64,000 nt of DNA from Myxococcales bacterium. GTDB taxonomy: Bacteria; Myxococcota_A; Polyangia; Polyangiales; Ga0077539. The position numbers and the translations under genes were made by a program. Below, one piece after another: positions 26,072 through 35,172 of the stretch. Each line of letters begins with the position of its first letter. Position 1 is the first letter of the stretch. Below the pieces are notes generated by a model. The model did no database searches and was not told the DNA's origin. It saw nothing but the letters and a program-made list of their open reading frames with translations. The stretch spans positions 1 to 64,000 of the forward strand of contig JAEUKI010000009.1 in NCBI GenBank assembly GCA_016793325.1. The letters are read 5' to 3'.

Positions 26072-27124
26072 ATGTCCGATCGTGCGGACAATCCACGCGC
26101 CCCGAGCGGGACGCTGATCGACCTCGCTAGCGAGCGCAAACGGCGCGCGGGAGGGAGTCCTGCGGGCGCCGCCCCGTCGACCGACGCGAGCGCCGCGGAG
26201 CTCGACGCGACGCCCGCGGCCCGCGCAGACCAAGCGCCGCCCGTCGCAGAGACGGCTCGGAGCTTCGACCGCACGGAGGTCGCGCGGCTCCTCGGGATCT
26301 CGACGCGACGCGTTCGCGCGTGGGAGCGCGCGGGGCTCCTGTCGCCCACGCTCACAGAGGCGCCGAAGCCCGAGCCGAGATATTCGTTTCGCGATTTGCG
26401 CGCGGCGCGGATCGTCCGCGACCTCGTTCGACGCGGGATCGCGCCCGCTCGCGTGCGGGCGCTGCTCGCCTCGCTCGACCGCGTGCTCGATGAGCAGCAA
26501 GACGCCCGCGTTCGCGTGAGCCTCGAGGACGGCCGCGTGCTCGCGCGCGACGCGCAAGGCGCGTTCGAGCTCCCGACGGGACAACGGCTGCTCGAGTTCG
26601 ACACGGGCGCGGCCACAGTCAAAGCGCTGCCAAAGCGCGCGCGAACGGCCGAGGGACGCACGGCGTACGAGTGGTTTCTCGAAGGGTGCAGGCTCGACGG
26701 CGACGAAGCGACGCGCACGCGCGCGGAGATGGCGTTTCGCAAGGCCATCGAGCTCGATCGCGACCTCGCGTGCGCGTGGACCAACCTCGGCGCGCTCAGG
26801 CTCGCCGAGCGCGACACCGACGAGGCCCTCGAGTGCTTCACGCGCGCGATGGAGTGCGACCCCGCGCAGCCCGAAGCGCCGTACAACGTCGGCTATCTCC
26901 TGCTCGAACGCAGGCAGCTCGAAGAGGCGATCCCGCTCCTCGCGCGCGCCGTCGCGCTCGACGCGGGCTTCGCCGACGCGCACTTCAACCTCGCGTCCGC
27001 GCTCGACGAAGTGGGCAAGCGCGCGCTGGCCCTCGCGCACTGGGAGATCTATCTCGAGCTCGTTCCGTCCGGGCCCTTCGCGGAGATCGCGCGGCAGCGC
27101 ATCGAGCGCGCGCAGCGGTCTTGA
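26072..27124 (+). CDS. MerR-type HTH regulator fused to TPR repeats
   Basis: After a ~65-residue Ala-rich lead, a MerR-type HTH lies at ~70-140 (RTEVARLLGISTRRVRAWER, YSFRDLRAARIVRDLVRRG). A beta-rich linker (VRVSLEDGRVLARDAQGAFE) follows, then three to four TPR repeats from ~205 to 345 (AEMAFRKAIELDRDLACAW, ALECFTRAMECDPAQPEAPY, AIPLLARAVALDAGFADAHF). The TPR half probably binds a protein partner instead of a small ligand. It is divergent from coaE (128 bp) and convergent with the 27137 gene. Targets unknown. Confidence 0.85.
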   Translation: MSDRADNPRAPSGTLIDLASERKRRAGGSPAGAAPSTDASAAELDATPAARADQAPPVAETARSFDRTEVARLLGISTRRVRAWERAGLLSPTLTEAPKPEPRYSFRDLRAARIVRDLVRRGIAPARVRALLASLDRVLDEQQDARVRVSLEDGRVLARDAQGAFELPTGQRLLEFDTGAATVKALPKRARTAEGRTAYEWFLEGCRLDGDEATRTRAEMAFRKAIELDRDLACAWTNLGALRLAERDTDEALECFTRAMECDPAQPEAPYNVGYLLLERRQLEEAIPLLARAVALDAGFADAHFNLASALDEVGKRALALAHWEIYLELVPSGPFAEIARQRIERAQRS

Positions 27125-27136
27125 GCGCGACCGCGG

Positions 27137-28411
27137 TCAGCGCTCGACGGCCCACGCGTTGGGCGTGACGACCGCGAGCTTTCCGTTCGAGAGCCATCCC
27201 ACCGAGATGCCCGACTCGGTGTTGATGGGCGTCGACCATCGCGCGACCGAGTGCGCGTGCGCGCGCACGTCCGTCCCTTCGAACAGCTCGACGCCTCGTC
27301 GCGTCACGATGACCCTCGCGCCGCCGGGCGCGGCCCACACGCCGAGCACTTCGCCCGCGCGAGCGCCGGCGTCGCGAGCGACGCGCGCCCGCTGATATTG
27401 CCCGCGAATCGTCGTCGAAAAGAGCAGGTCGACGTCCGCGCCGCCCGTGTCTTCGCGCCACACGACCACGCCCGTTCGCGTTCGCGTGATCCCCTGAAAC
27501 GGAACGGACGCCGTCGCCAAGATCGCCCCCGCGACCTCGAGCGTCACGTCGATCTTCAGCGGGTGTCCGCCGGACTCGAGCACGACGCGCGAGTTGTCCA
27601 CGTCGACGACCGCGTGCGTGGTCGACGAACGAGCGCCGCTGATCGCGGTCCAGCCGCTCGCGAGCTCGCCGCTCGCGCTGTGCGAGAGGATCGCGGGCTC
27701 CGCCGAGCGACCGCGGCGAGAGAGCACGCGCCAGCCGCGGCTCGCGTCGTAGACCCAGGGATTTCCCAGGAGATTGTTGCACACGGCGGCGCGCTCCCAC
27801 GTGTCTTGGTGGGGCGCCTTCAAGAACACGCGCCCGCGCCGAACGAGGTAGCCCGCGCCGTCGCCGTCGAACGCGATCGTGTCGAACGGAAGATCACAGC
27901 GCTGATCGTCGAACGCGAGCTCGACGCGCCGGCCGCCCGCGGTCTCGTCCACGATCGCGTCTCCCACGAGCGCGATCCTGTGCCCTCGGTCGTCGATCGC
28001 CCGCGCGAGCGCAGGCGAGAGCGCTCGCACCGTCCACGGCGCAGGCGGCGTCGCGACGATCCGCGCGGGCTCGTTGCCCGTGGGCTGCTCGGGCGTCAGG
28101 GGGGCTCCAGCGTCCGCGGCCGCGACGCGCTCGGACTCGATCGCGTTTGGCGCGGCGTCCTCGCCGAGCGCTCCGAGCGCGCTCGCGTCGTCCGTCGGAT
28201 CGGGGACATCGTCGACGATCACGACGCTCGTCGCCGGCGCGCCCCCACCCACGTTTGGCGCGGGAATCGCCCCGCGAAGCTCGATGAACCCGAGCGTCCG
28301 AGGCCCCCCGAGGACGACGTCTTCAACCGTCGCAGGCGCAGATCGTTGGCAGTGCACGAGCGACAGCAGTGCGAGCGCGGAGAAGATTCTTTCGCGCGCT
28401 CGGCCCATCAC
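27137..28411 (-). CDS. Lipoprotein of unknown function
   Basis: 424 residues. The N-terminus IFSALALLSLVHC is a lipoprotein signal. After an Ala/Pro-rich linker to about residue 120, the rest is beta-rich with repeated short DG/GR turns (HRIALVGDAIVDETAGG, GYLVRRGRVFLKAP, GWRVLSRRGRSAEP, GVVVWREDTGGADVDLLF), which would suit a beta-propeller. No catalytic motif is recognised. The start lies 6 bp after the stop of the multi-S1 gene on the same strand, so they are probably co-transcribed. Confidence 0.7.
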   Translation of the reverse strand: MMGRARERIFSALALLSLVHCQRSAPATVEDVVLGGPRTLGFIELRGAIPAPNVGGGAPATSVVIVDDVPDPTDDASALGALGEDAAPNAIESERVAAADAGAPLTPEQPTGNEPARIVATPPAPWTVRALSPALARAIDDRGHRIALVGDAIVDETAGGRRVELAFDDQRCDLPFDTIAFDGDGAGYLVRRGRVFLKAPHQDTWERAAVCNNLLGNPWVYDASRGWRVLSRRGRSAEPAILSHSASGELASGWTAISGARSSTTHAVVDVDNSRVVLESGGHPLKIDVTLEVAGAILATASVPFQGITRTRTGVVVWREDTGGADVDLLFSTTIRGQYQRARVARDAGARAGEVLGVWAAPGGARVIVTRRGVELFEGTDVRAHAHSVARWSTPINTESGISVGWLSNGKLAVVTPNAWAVER

Positions 28412-28417
28412 TCGTGC

Positions 28418-30415
28418 TCAGCTCCGCTTGTTGAGCAGGCCGCGCAGCTTCTCGGCGAGGCTCGTGCCCACGGTCTTCGCGGTCGCTTCGCGTTGGTACG
28501 CTTTGTACGCTTGGCGCTCTTCGTCGCGCGCAGCGTCGCGCACCGAGAGCTTCACGCGGCCGCGGTCGATCTCGACGACCTTCACGTTGATCACTGTACC
28601 AACAGGAAGGGCCTTGCGCAGGTCCGTTCCGCGGGGCTGGCCCGAGTCGCGGTCCATCACGTAGCCCGTCGCGAACTTGCCGATCGCGCCCTCGATCGTG
28701 GCCGTAAATCCACGACCGTCGTGCTCGGTGACCGTCGCCTTGGTGACGAGCCCCACGCGAACGTGGAGCGCCTTGTCGAGCTGCTCCTTGGTCACGCCCT
28801 CGGGCAACATCGAGAGGGCGATGCGTCGGTTGTTCTTCTCGACGCGCTCGACCTTCACGTTGACGACCTGGCCGAGCTTCAACACGTCTTGCGGGTGCTC
28901 GACGTGCTTTCCGTGGCCGAGCTCGCTCACGTGGAGCAAGCCATCGACGCCCGGCGACAGCTCGATGAACGCGCCGAACGGCTGCATGCGCGCGACCTTG
29001 CCCGCGTGAACGCTGCCCACAGGCCACGTCTTGGCCGCGTCGTCCCACGGGTCCTTCTCGACCGCGCGACGCGAGAGCATCACGCGCGGCAGCGCCGGGC
29101 CCTGATCGCGACGCGCGTGGCGATCGCGACCGTCTTTTCCGTCGCGTCCGTCCTTGCCACGGCGATCACGATCACGACCGCGGCCCTTGCCCTTGTCGCC
29201 GCCCTCTGCGGGCGCGCCTTCGCTCGGAGCGGCTTCGGCAGCGCCCTCTGCAGGAGCGCCTTCGCTCGGAGCTGCCTCAGTGGCCGCGGGAGCTTCGGCC
29301 TCGGTGGGAGCAGGAGCCTCGGGCTTCGCCTCTTGCGGCTTGGGCGGCTCGGGCGTGGTGATCTTCAGGACCTTCGCCTCGACCTCGTCGCCGACCTTGC
29401 ACACGTCTTGGGGGCGCGCGCCGCGGTTGTGCGAGAGCTCGGTGATGTGAATGAGCCCTTCGATTCCGCCGAGGTCGACGAACACGCCGTAGTCCTTCAC
29501 GGACACGACGATGCCGCGAACGACGTCGCCGGGCTTGATCTGCGACTTGAGCTCTTCGGCCCGCGCGCGAACGGACGCTTCGACGAGCGCGCGGCGCGAG
29601 ACGATCGCCTCGCGACCGTCGTCCACGAGGGACGTGACCTTGCACTCGACGCGCTGGTTGAGCAGCGACTTCGGGCTGACCGTCGGCGGAAAGCGCACGT
29701 CGATCTGCGACGACGGGCAGAACGCGCGCACGCCGTGCACGTCCATCTCGAGCCCGCCCTTGTTCATGCCCGTCACGAGCGCCTCGACCACGGTCCCGTT
29801 GTCGAGCGCTTCTTTGACGAGCACGCGGCCCTTCTGAACGCGCTCTGCGTCGCGCGTCACCACGACGTTGCCGCCGCGCGCGCCGTCTTGAATCACTTCG
29901 ACGTCGAAGCCGTCGCCGGGGTTCGGGTTGGATCCGTCCTCCGCGAGGACCTCGCGAAGATCGATCAAGCCCTTCTCTTTGCCCCAGAGGTCGAGCACCG
30001 CGGCGGCGCCGACGATCTCGATCACCTTGGCGCGGACCTTGTCGCCGTTCTTGAACGCGCGGGGCGGCTGCGCGGGCTGCGCGTCGCGCTTGTGCGCGTG
30101 CTCGCCGCCTTCGCCCTTGGGGCCGCGGTTCTTCTTGCGGCGCTTGCGCTTGCCTTCGCCGCCCTCGCCACCTTCAGCGCCCTCGGCGCCCTCGGCGCCT
30201 TCGCTCGCTTCGGCTTCGGTCCCGCCTTCGGCCACTTCGCCCGCGGCGTCGCCGTCAGCGGCCGCGGCGGTCTCCGAAGGCGCTGCGGCCTCGGGTGCTG
30301 CGGGCGCTGCGGTGGGCGCGGCGGCTTCAGTTGCGGGGTTTTCGGTGCTGGCCTTGCCCTCGTCGCCCGGCGTGGTGGGGCTCTCGTTGTTCGCCGGCTC
30401 GCGGATGTCGCTCAT
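28418..30415 (-). CDS. Multi-S1-domain RNA-binding protein (ribosomal protein S1-like)
   Basis: 665 residues from ATG 30415. Residues 1-110 are an Ala/Glu/Gly-rich disordered head ending in the basic patch KRKRRKKNRGPKGEGGEH. S1 OB-folds follow: ~118-190, ~200-275, ~290-345 (FVDLGGIEGLIHITELSHNR), ~470-545 ([20 protein letters not shown]) and ~555-640. The third S1 repeat is split before its last strand by a ~100-residue Ala/Pro/Glu then Arg/Asp/Gly insertion and resumes at RVMLSRRAVEKDPW. Either the main ribosomal protein S1 or a paralogue; the fewer than six clean repeats argue for caution. Divergent from cyaY. Confidence 0.85.
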   Translation of the reverse strand: MSDIREPANNESPTTPGDEGKASTENPATEAAAPTAAPAAPEAAAPSETAAAADGDAAGEVAEGGTEAEASEGAEGAEGAEGGEGGEGKRKRRKKNRGPKGEGGEHAHKRDAQPAQPPRAFKNGDKVRAKVIEIVGAAAVLDLWGKEKGLIDLREVLAEDGSNPNPGDGFDVEVIQDGARGGNVVVTRDAERVQKGRVLVKEALDNGTVVEALVTGMNKGGLEMDVHGVRAFCPSSQIDVRFPPTVSPKSLLNQRVECKVTSLVDDGREAIVSRRALVEASVRARAEELKSQIKPGDVVRGIVVSVKDYGVFVDLGGIEGLIHITELSHNRGARPQDVCKVGDEVEAKVLKITTPEPPKPQEAKPEAPAPTEAEAPAATEAAPSEGAPAEGAAEAAPSEGAPAEGGDKGKGRGRDRDRRGKDGRDGKDGRDRHARRDQGPALPRVMLSRRAVEKDPWDDAAKTWPVGSVHAGKVARMQPFGAFIELSPGVDGLLHVSELGHGKHVEHPQDVLKLGQVVNVKVERVEKNNRRIALSMLPEGVTKEQLDKALHVRVGLVTKATVTEHDGRGFTATIEGAIGKFATGYVMDRDSGQPRGTDLRKALPVGTVINVKVVEIDRGRVKLSVRDAARDEERQAYKAYQREATAKTVGTSLAEKLRGLLNKRS

Positions 30416-30560
30416 TGCGTGCTCTGAAAAGGGAGTGAAGGTGGGCGCTCGAACGGCGCTCGGATGGCCCGCGGCTCGTGCTCGAACCGCTCGCTCCGGG
30501 ACTGTTGGACAGTTTTCACGGACATGCGCACTGCGCGCTCGCCGCGCCGGAGGGGCGAGG

Positions 30561-30591
30561 CTTATACAACGGGCACACACCATCTGGGCAA
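30561..30591 (-). promoter_or_regulatory. Possible sigma-70 promoter for the S1-like gene
   Basis: TTGCCC (30591-30586) and TATAAG (30566-30561) are 19 bp apart on the minus strand, a rather wide spacing. This would give a ~140-nt leader. The palindrome ACCCCCCGGGGGT lies just upstream at 30592-30604. Confidence 0.3.
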
Positions 30592-30644
30592 CACCCCCCG
30601 GGGGTCGCAAACACCACAATCGAACTCGGACACAGCCACCGACC

Positions 30645-30971
30645 ATGGAAGAAGCCCGTTATCTCAAGCTGGCCGACAAGACGTTCAAGCGCGTGATGGA
30701 CGCGTTCGACGCGGTCGATCCCGACGTCGCCGAGGCGTTCATGGCCGCGGACGTCCTCACGATCGCCTTCGCCAACGGCGTTCGATGCGTGCTCAACACC
30801 CAACGCCCCGTGCGGCAGCTCTGGTGCGCCGCCCGCGCAAGCGCCTGGCACTTCGACTACGACGAAGCCTCGGACACTTGGGTGAGTGACAAGAACAAGG
30901 CCGAGGACCTGTTCGCCGTCCTCGCGCGCGTAACCAAACAAGAGGCCAGCATCGACGTCGCCTTTCGGTGA
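30645..30971 (+). CDS. cyaY: Iron donor protein CyaY (bacterial frataxin)
   Basis: 108 residues, the CyaY length. The order of motifs follows the family: acidic first helix (FKRVMDAFDAVDPDVAEAF), DVLTIAFANGVRCVLNTQRPVRQLWCAARASAWHFDYD with the conserved N/Q-R-Q-W strand pattern, then WVSDKNKAEDLFAVLARV. CyaY binds iron at acidic residues of helix 1 and regulates IscS-driven Fe-S assembly. The frame is open far upstream but ATG 30645 gives the family start. A GTG overlapping the stop (GTGA at 30968) shows the next gene may be coupled. Confidence 0.92.
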   Translation: MEEARYLKLADKTFKRVMDAFDAVDPDVAEAFMAADVLTIAFANGVRCVLNTQRPVRQLWCAARASAWHFDYDEASDTWVSDKNKAEDLFAVLARVTKQEASIDVAFR

Positions 30972-31039
30972 CCGCGCGACCACGGACGATTTCGTCACAG
31001 ACGCCCCCGCGCCCGTGCACTCACCACGGATCAACGCTC

Positions 31040-33235
31040 GTGCGCGCTTTCTTCTTGCTGTTCGTCCTCGCGCTGGCGCTCTTCCGTTGCTCGCCGCCGC
31101 GCCCTCCTGCGGTTCCCGACTGCGGCGATCACGGTCGGCCCGACGCGACGAGCCCGACCGACGCCCCCGACGCGCCCTCGAGCGCGCCGTCGCACCGGCT
31201 ACGAATCAGTTCTGCCAGCGAATTTACTGATCTCGCGACGCCGCAGGGCGAAGTGAAATTCCTCGCCCGCTCCGGCGAAGGAAGGCTGCCGGGCCCGCTC
31301 GCCACCAACGAGTGCGTGTTCTCGAACAGCGTTCGCTATCCGCTGCACCTCTCGTTCTTGCGCTCGCTCGCGGGGCTCGAGTCGTACTCGACCGAGCAGT
31401 ACTCCGACGCGACCGCGCGGCGCGCGACGCGCACGATCGCTCCCGGCTCGCTCTATTGGCGGCCCGGCGCGGTGCACCCCGACGGCAGCCGAGGCGTTCT
31501 CGCGTATACGTTTTCGGTCGCGAGCAACGAGGCGCCGAACACCGTCGAAGGCTGGGCCGAGCTCGATCGCCGGCTCGCGGCGTGCGTCGATTGGCCTGCA
31601 AAAGACCTCGTCCTCGTCGCGACTGACGCCGAGCAAGAAGCGTGGCTCCTCCGCGAACGCGCGGCCCTCGCGCGCGAAGGCGTCACCGTGATGCCCCGCG
31701 ACGAGCTCACGGGCGCCATCGAGGTGTACTCGCCCGGAGAGACGTACGGCTACGTTCGAACGCTCGCGGTCGGCCAACGCATCGCGGACTACGGCGCGAG
31801 AGACATCCTCGTGGCCGACTCTGCGAGCGACGACGTGTCCATCGTGTCTGCGCTGATCACGACGTTTCCGCAGAGCTTCGGGAGCCACCTGAACCTGCGA
31901 ATGCGTGAAAAAAGGCTGCCCAATCTGCGTTGGTCGCGCGCCCGCGAGTCCGCCGAGCTCCGCGCGCTCGAAGGAGCCCTCGTGCGCATGACCGTGAGCC
32001 CGAGCGGCGAGATCACCTTCGCGCGGGCGACGCTCGACGCGGCGACGTGCTTCTGGCGCGCGCTCCAGCAGCCGCTGCCGACGCCCGCCGCGGACCTGTC
32101 CGTCACCGACCTCGCGTCCCTCCAAGATCTCGCGCACACACATCGCGTCGCGTACGGCGTCAAAGCCGCGAACCTCGGCGAGATCATCGACGCATTGGGC
32201 CCAGAAAACGCGCGCTATCGTCACGATGGCTTCGCGATTCCCTTCAGTCGCTTCGCGGAGCACGTCCGGCGCAACAACGTGACCCCCGCGATCGAGGCCG
32301 TCACGACGGACGTCGGCCTCCGCGAAAATCGCGTGGCGCTGCTCGCGCGCCTCGAGTCCGTGCGCGACGCGATCCGACGCGGGTCGCTCGCGCCGGGCCT
32401 GCTCGACGCGATCGCGACGCGCATTCGGCAGACGTGGGGCGCCGGCGCGGACACCACGTTCGTGCGCTTTCGAAGCAGCACCAACGCCGAGGACACCGAG
32501 CAGTTCAGCGGCGCAGGGCTCTACGACTCGCGCACGGGCTGCCTCGCGGACGACCTCGACGGCGACGACGCGGGCCCGTCGCGCTGCCTCACAGCCGAGC
32601 ACCGAAGCGCGCTCGAGTCGCGCCTCGCGCAATACCGCGCAGAGCTCTCGGCGAACCCCGATCGAACGTACCTCGCGCCCTTGATCGCGGACCTCGAAGA
32701 GGACCTCAGCGAAGAGAAGACCGTCAGCGACGCGCTGCGCAAGGTGTGGCGCTCGCTCTTCAACGCGCGGGCGTTCGACGAGCGCGAGTTCTACGGGATC
32801 GATCACCGCGCGGTGTACATGGGCGTCGCGGTCGTTCGCACGGTGAGCATGGAGCGACGCGAGAGCGTCGCGCTCACGAATTTGCCCCGCGACGGCGCGG
32901 CCGACGGGCTCTATCGCGTCCTCTCGCAGGTGGGCGAAATCGGCGTGGTTCGCCCGTCGATCCCGTCAGCGGCGCCCGAGGTGATGACCTTCGTCCGCGC
33001 GGGCGCGGGCGGCGCGATGTTCACCGTGAGCCAGCGATCGACGGAGTCTCCCGCGATGGACCTGTGGTCCGAGAGCGAGCGCGCCCTGCTCGCGACGATC
33101 CTCGTGCGGATGCAAGACCACTTCGCGTCGCGCGTGTACCCGCGGGTCGCTCCGCTTCGGCTCGACGTCGAGATCGACGTCGCCTCCGACGGAACCCCAC
33201 TATTCAAGCAAGCCCGTCCTTACGTAGCCAATTGA
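31040..33235 (+). CDS. Lipoprotein with PEP-synthase/PPDK-type ATP-grasp domain
   Basis: From GTG 31040 the protein begins VRAFFLLFVLALALFRCSPP, a lipoprotein signal; GTG 30968, overlapping the cyaY stop, would only add a 24-residue N-region. Residues ~60-360 are an unrecognised domain. From ~375 to 731 it has the N-terminal ATP-binding domain of PEP synthase/pyruvate phosphate dikinase: YGVKAANLGEII, GFAIPFSRFAEH, FVRFRSSTNAEDTEQFSGAG (near residue 478), and a late GRYRV-like TGL segment. The swivelling phospho-His and PEP-binding domains are absent. An ATP-grasp fold outside the cytoplasm is odd. The enzyme activity is unknown. Confidence 0.8.
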   Translation: MRAFFLLFVLALALFRCSPPRPPAVPDCGDHGRPDATSPTDAPDAPSSAPSHRLRISSASEFTDLATPQGEVKFLARSGEGRLPGPLATNECVFSNSVRYPLHLSFLRSLAGLESYSTEQYSDATARRATRTIAPGSLYWRPGAVHPDGSRGVLAYTFSVASNEAPNTVEGWAELDRRLAACVDWPAKDLVLVATDAEQEAWLLRERAALAREGVTVMPRDELTGAIEVYSPGETYGYVRTLAVGQRIADYGARDILVADSASDDVSIVSALITTFPQSFGSHLNLRMREKRLPNLRWSRARESAELRALEGALVRMTVSPSGEITFARATLDAATCFWRALQQPLPTPAADLSVTDLASLQDLAHTHRVAYGVKAANLGEIIDALGPENARYRHDGFAIPFSRFAEHVRRNNVTPAIEAVTTDVGLRENRVALLARLESVRDAIRRGSLAPGLLDAIATRIRQTWGAGADTTFVRFRSSTNAEDTEQFSGAGLYDSRTGCLADDLDGDDAGPSRCLTAEHRSALESRLAQYRAELSANPDRTYLAPLIADLEEDLSEEKTVSDALRKVWRSLFNARAFDEREFYGIDHRAVYMGVAVVRTVSMERRESVALTNLPRDGAADGLYRVLSQVGEIGVVRPSIPSAAPEVMTFVRAGAGGAMFTVSQRSTESPAMDLWSESERALLATILVRMQDHFASRVYPRVAPLRLDVEIDVASDGTPLFKQARPYVAN

Positions 33236-33252
33236 GAGTTCAGAGGTAAGCC

Positions 33253-34383
33253 ATGGCACTTCGCACTTACGTTTGCGTCGCTGTTTGCGCGGTCGCCGCG
33301 TGCGCCCCGCCCGCGCCCGCCACGGACAGCGGCATCGACACAGGAATTCAACCCGATGCGCGCCCCGACACGACAGCGCCCGACAGCACGAGCGATCCCG
33401 ACGCGAGCGACGTCGTCGACAGCGGGACTCCGTCGGACGCATCGGACGTCGCAGACGCGCGGGACGCGGGCGGCGACAGCGCGCCGGACGGCTCGACGCC
33501 CGACGGCGGCGGCGCGTGCTCCTTGTACGAAGGCAACGCAGCCTGGACCGCGCGCTTGGTCGTCGAGCCCGGCGCGAGGCTCTGCGCGTATCCCGCGAGC
33601 GAGTGGATCCAGATGGGCGGCGAGGCCAAAGAGGCGGTGCGCCGTCGAGCGCTCACCGAGGCGCTCGCGAAGAAGAGCGTGATCACGATGCCCGCGGGCA
33701 CGTACGCGCTGCCCACAGCGAACGAAACGCGAGCCTTTTTGCTGCCGATGTGCGTTCGAGACCGAGGCGGCGCGACGCCCGTCGCCACCGCGGCGAGCGC
33801 CGTGACCTCGCGTCGCATCGAGGGTGGAATCGGGATCTCCGACGGGATCTACGTCGAGGCGACCTTCGGGCTCGGCGCGCAGCGGCTCGCGGCGCTGATC
33901 GAGCGCCCGATCTCGAGCACGACCGCGACGCTCGCGGCGGGCCCAGTGATGTCGCACGACGACGGCGTGAACCTCCGCCGCTACACGACGTCGCAGTCGG
34001 ACGGGAGCCTCTACGCGAGCTGCGCGATTCGCCCGACGCACTGCCACAGCTTCGCGCTCGGCGCGATGGGCACGCTCCGCGTCGACGAGTACCGATGGGT
34101 GGCGTCGCCCGGCCTCGGCCTAGGGATCCCGCTGCGCCTACGCGGAACGCTCTCGGGCACAGCGATCGACCTTTCGAACTACGACGACATGACCGGCGTC
34201 TACAGCCACCACGCGTTCGACAGGACGTACTTCTATCGCTTCGCCGCGCCCATCGGCGGCGCGTGCGGCGTGCGCGTCGACTTCAACGTCGAAGACACGA
34301 CCGCGGTCTTCCTCACCAACTGCGACGGAACGCCCACCGGCAGCGCCCTCGCCGCCACGCGCTCGGACGTGAGCTGCGGCTGA
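33253..34383 (+). CDS. Lipoprotein of unknown function
   Basis: 376 residues. Signal MALRTYVCVAVCAVAACAPP has the lipobox VAAC. Residues ~25-90 are an Asp/Ser/Thr/Ala linker (DSGIDTGIQPDARPDTT). Residues ~95-376 are a folded domain with four to six cysteines (GACSLYEGN, LCAYPASEW, LPMCVRDRG, SCAIRPTHCHSF, GACGVRVDF, LTNCDGTP) that could form disulfides. It starts 17 bp after the ATP-grasp lipoprotein gene and is probably in its operon. No family recognised. Confidence 0.7.
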   Translation: MALRTYVCVAVCAVAACAPPAPATDSGIDTGIQPDARPDTTAPDSTSDPDASDVVDSGTPSDASDVADARDAGGDSAPDGSTPDGGGACSLYEGNAAWTARLVVEPGARLCAYPASEWIQMGGEAKEAVRRRALTEALAKKSVITMPAGTYALPTANETRAFLLPMCVRDRGGATPVATAASAVTSRRIEGGIGISDGIYVEATFGLGAQRLAALIERPISSTTATLAAGPVMSHDDGVNLRRYTTSQSDGSLYASCAIRPTHCHSFALGAMGTLRVDEYRWVASPGLGLGIPLRLRGTLSGTAIDLSNYDDMTGVYSHHAFDRTYFYRFAAPIGGACGVRVDFNVEDTTAVFLTNCDGTPTGSALAATRSDVSCG

Positions 34384-34443
34384 GCGCGAATCCGCGCGGG
34401 CATCTCCGAGGCCGATCGCGGGCGTGTATAGAAGCATCACGCG

Positions 34444-35094
34444 ATGGCAACCCAAACCAACGTGAAGTTCTCGCGGGTGTCGATCCCGATCGCCGACGCG
34501 TTGGCCCAGCTGCAAGAAGAGGCGTTCGATCCCCTGCGGATCGAGCTTCGCAAGTTTGCTCGAATCCAGCCGACCGGTGAGGACGAGTTTCCCGGCTACG
34601 ACGTGATCGGGAGGCCGCTCGACCTTCGCTCGATCGAAGCAGTGCTCGACGAGGTCGGCCGCGGCGAGAGCTTCGGCCTCGGCTACTTGGTCGGCGTCCC
34701 TGCGTACATCTATCTCAACTTCTTCGACTTCGACGACGCTGGATACTCCGCGCTGCTCACGTTCGACTCGAGCGTGCTGTACTTCCGCGACGACAAGAGC
34801 GCTCAGGGACAACTCCTCGAGCGGATCCTGTCGCGTACGTGTGACGCGCTCGACGTCGACGTGTGCGGCTACAACAGCAGCGATCGCTACATCGGCGAGT
34901 TCGACGCGCTCGCGGTCGCAGAGATCGTCGATGGGGTACGGTCGGGAGAACTGTTGAGGATGGAGCAGCCCTTCTTCTACGCGATCAAGGCAGACCACCT
35001 CACGACTGAATCCATCCTCAGCGCGATCCCCCACACGCTCGCCAAACACAAGCGGCTCGGGCGATACCACGTACTCAGCGCGTGGCCTCGTTAG
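34444..35094 (+). CDS. Cytoplasmic protein of unknown function
   Basis: 216 residues, no signal peptide or membrane helix. The sequence is not repetitive and reads as a compact alpha/beta protein (PGYDVIGRPLDLRSIEAVLD, FGLGYLVGVPAYIYLNFFDF, VDVCGYNSSDRYIGEFDALA). I do not recognise it. TATAGA at 34427-34432 could be a -10 box, but there is no -35 match. It is followed, convergently, by the M48 peptidase gene 78 bp away. Confidence 0.7.
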   Translation: MATQTNVKFSRVSIPIADALAQLQEEAFDPLRIELRKFARIQPTGEDEFPGYDVIGRPLDLRSIEAVLDEVGRGESFGLGYLVGVPAYIYLNFFDFDDAGYSALLTFDSSVLYFRDDKSAQGQLLERILSRTCDALDVDVCGYNSSDRYIGEFDALAVAEIVDGVRSGELLRMEQPFFYAIKADHLTTESILSAIPHTLAKHKRLGRYHVLSAWPR

Positions 35095-35172
35095 CGCGAG
35101 GCCTCCCTCACTCGCACAAGCAACCGCCGATCAGCGCGCGGGATCGACACCCCAACGTCGAGCGCCGTGCGC

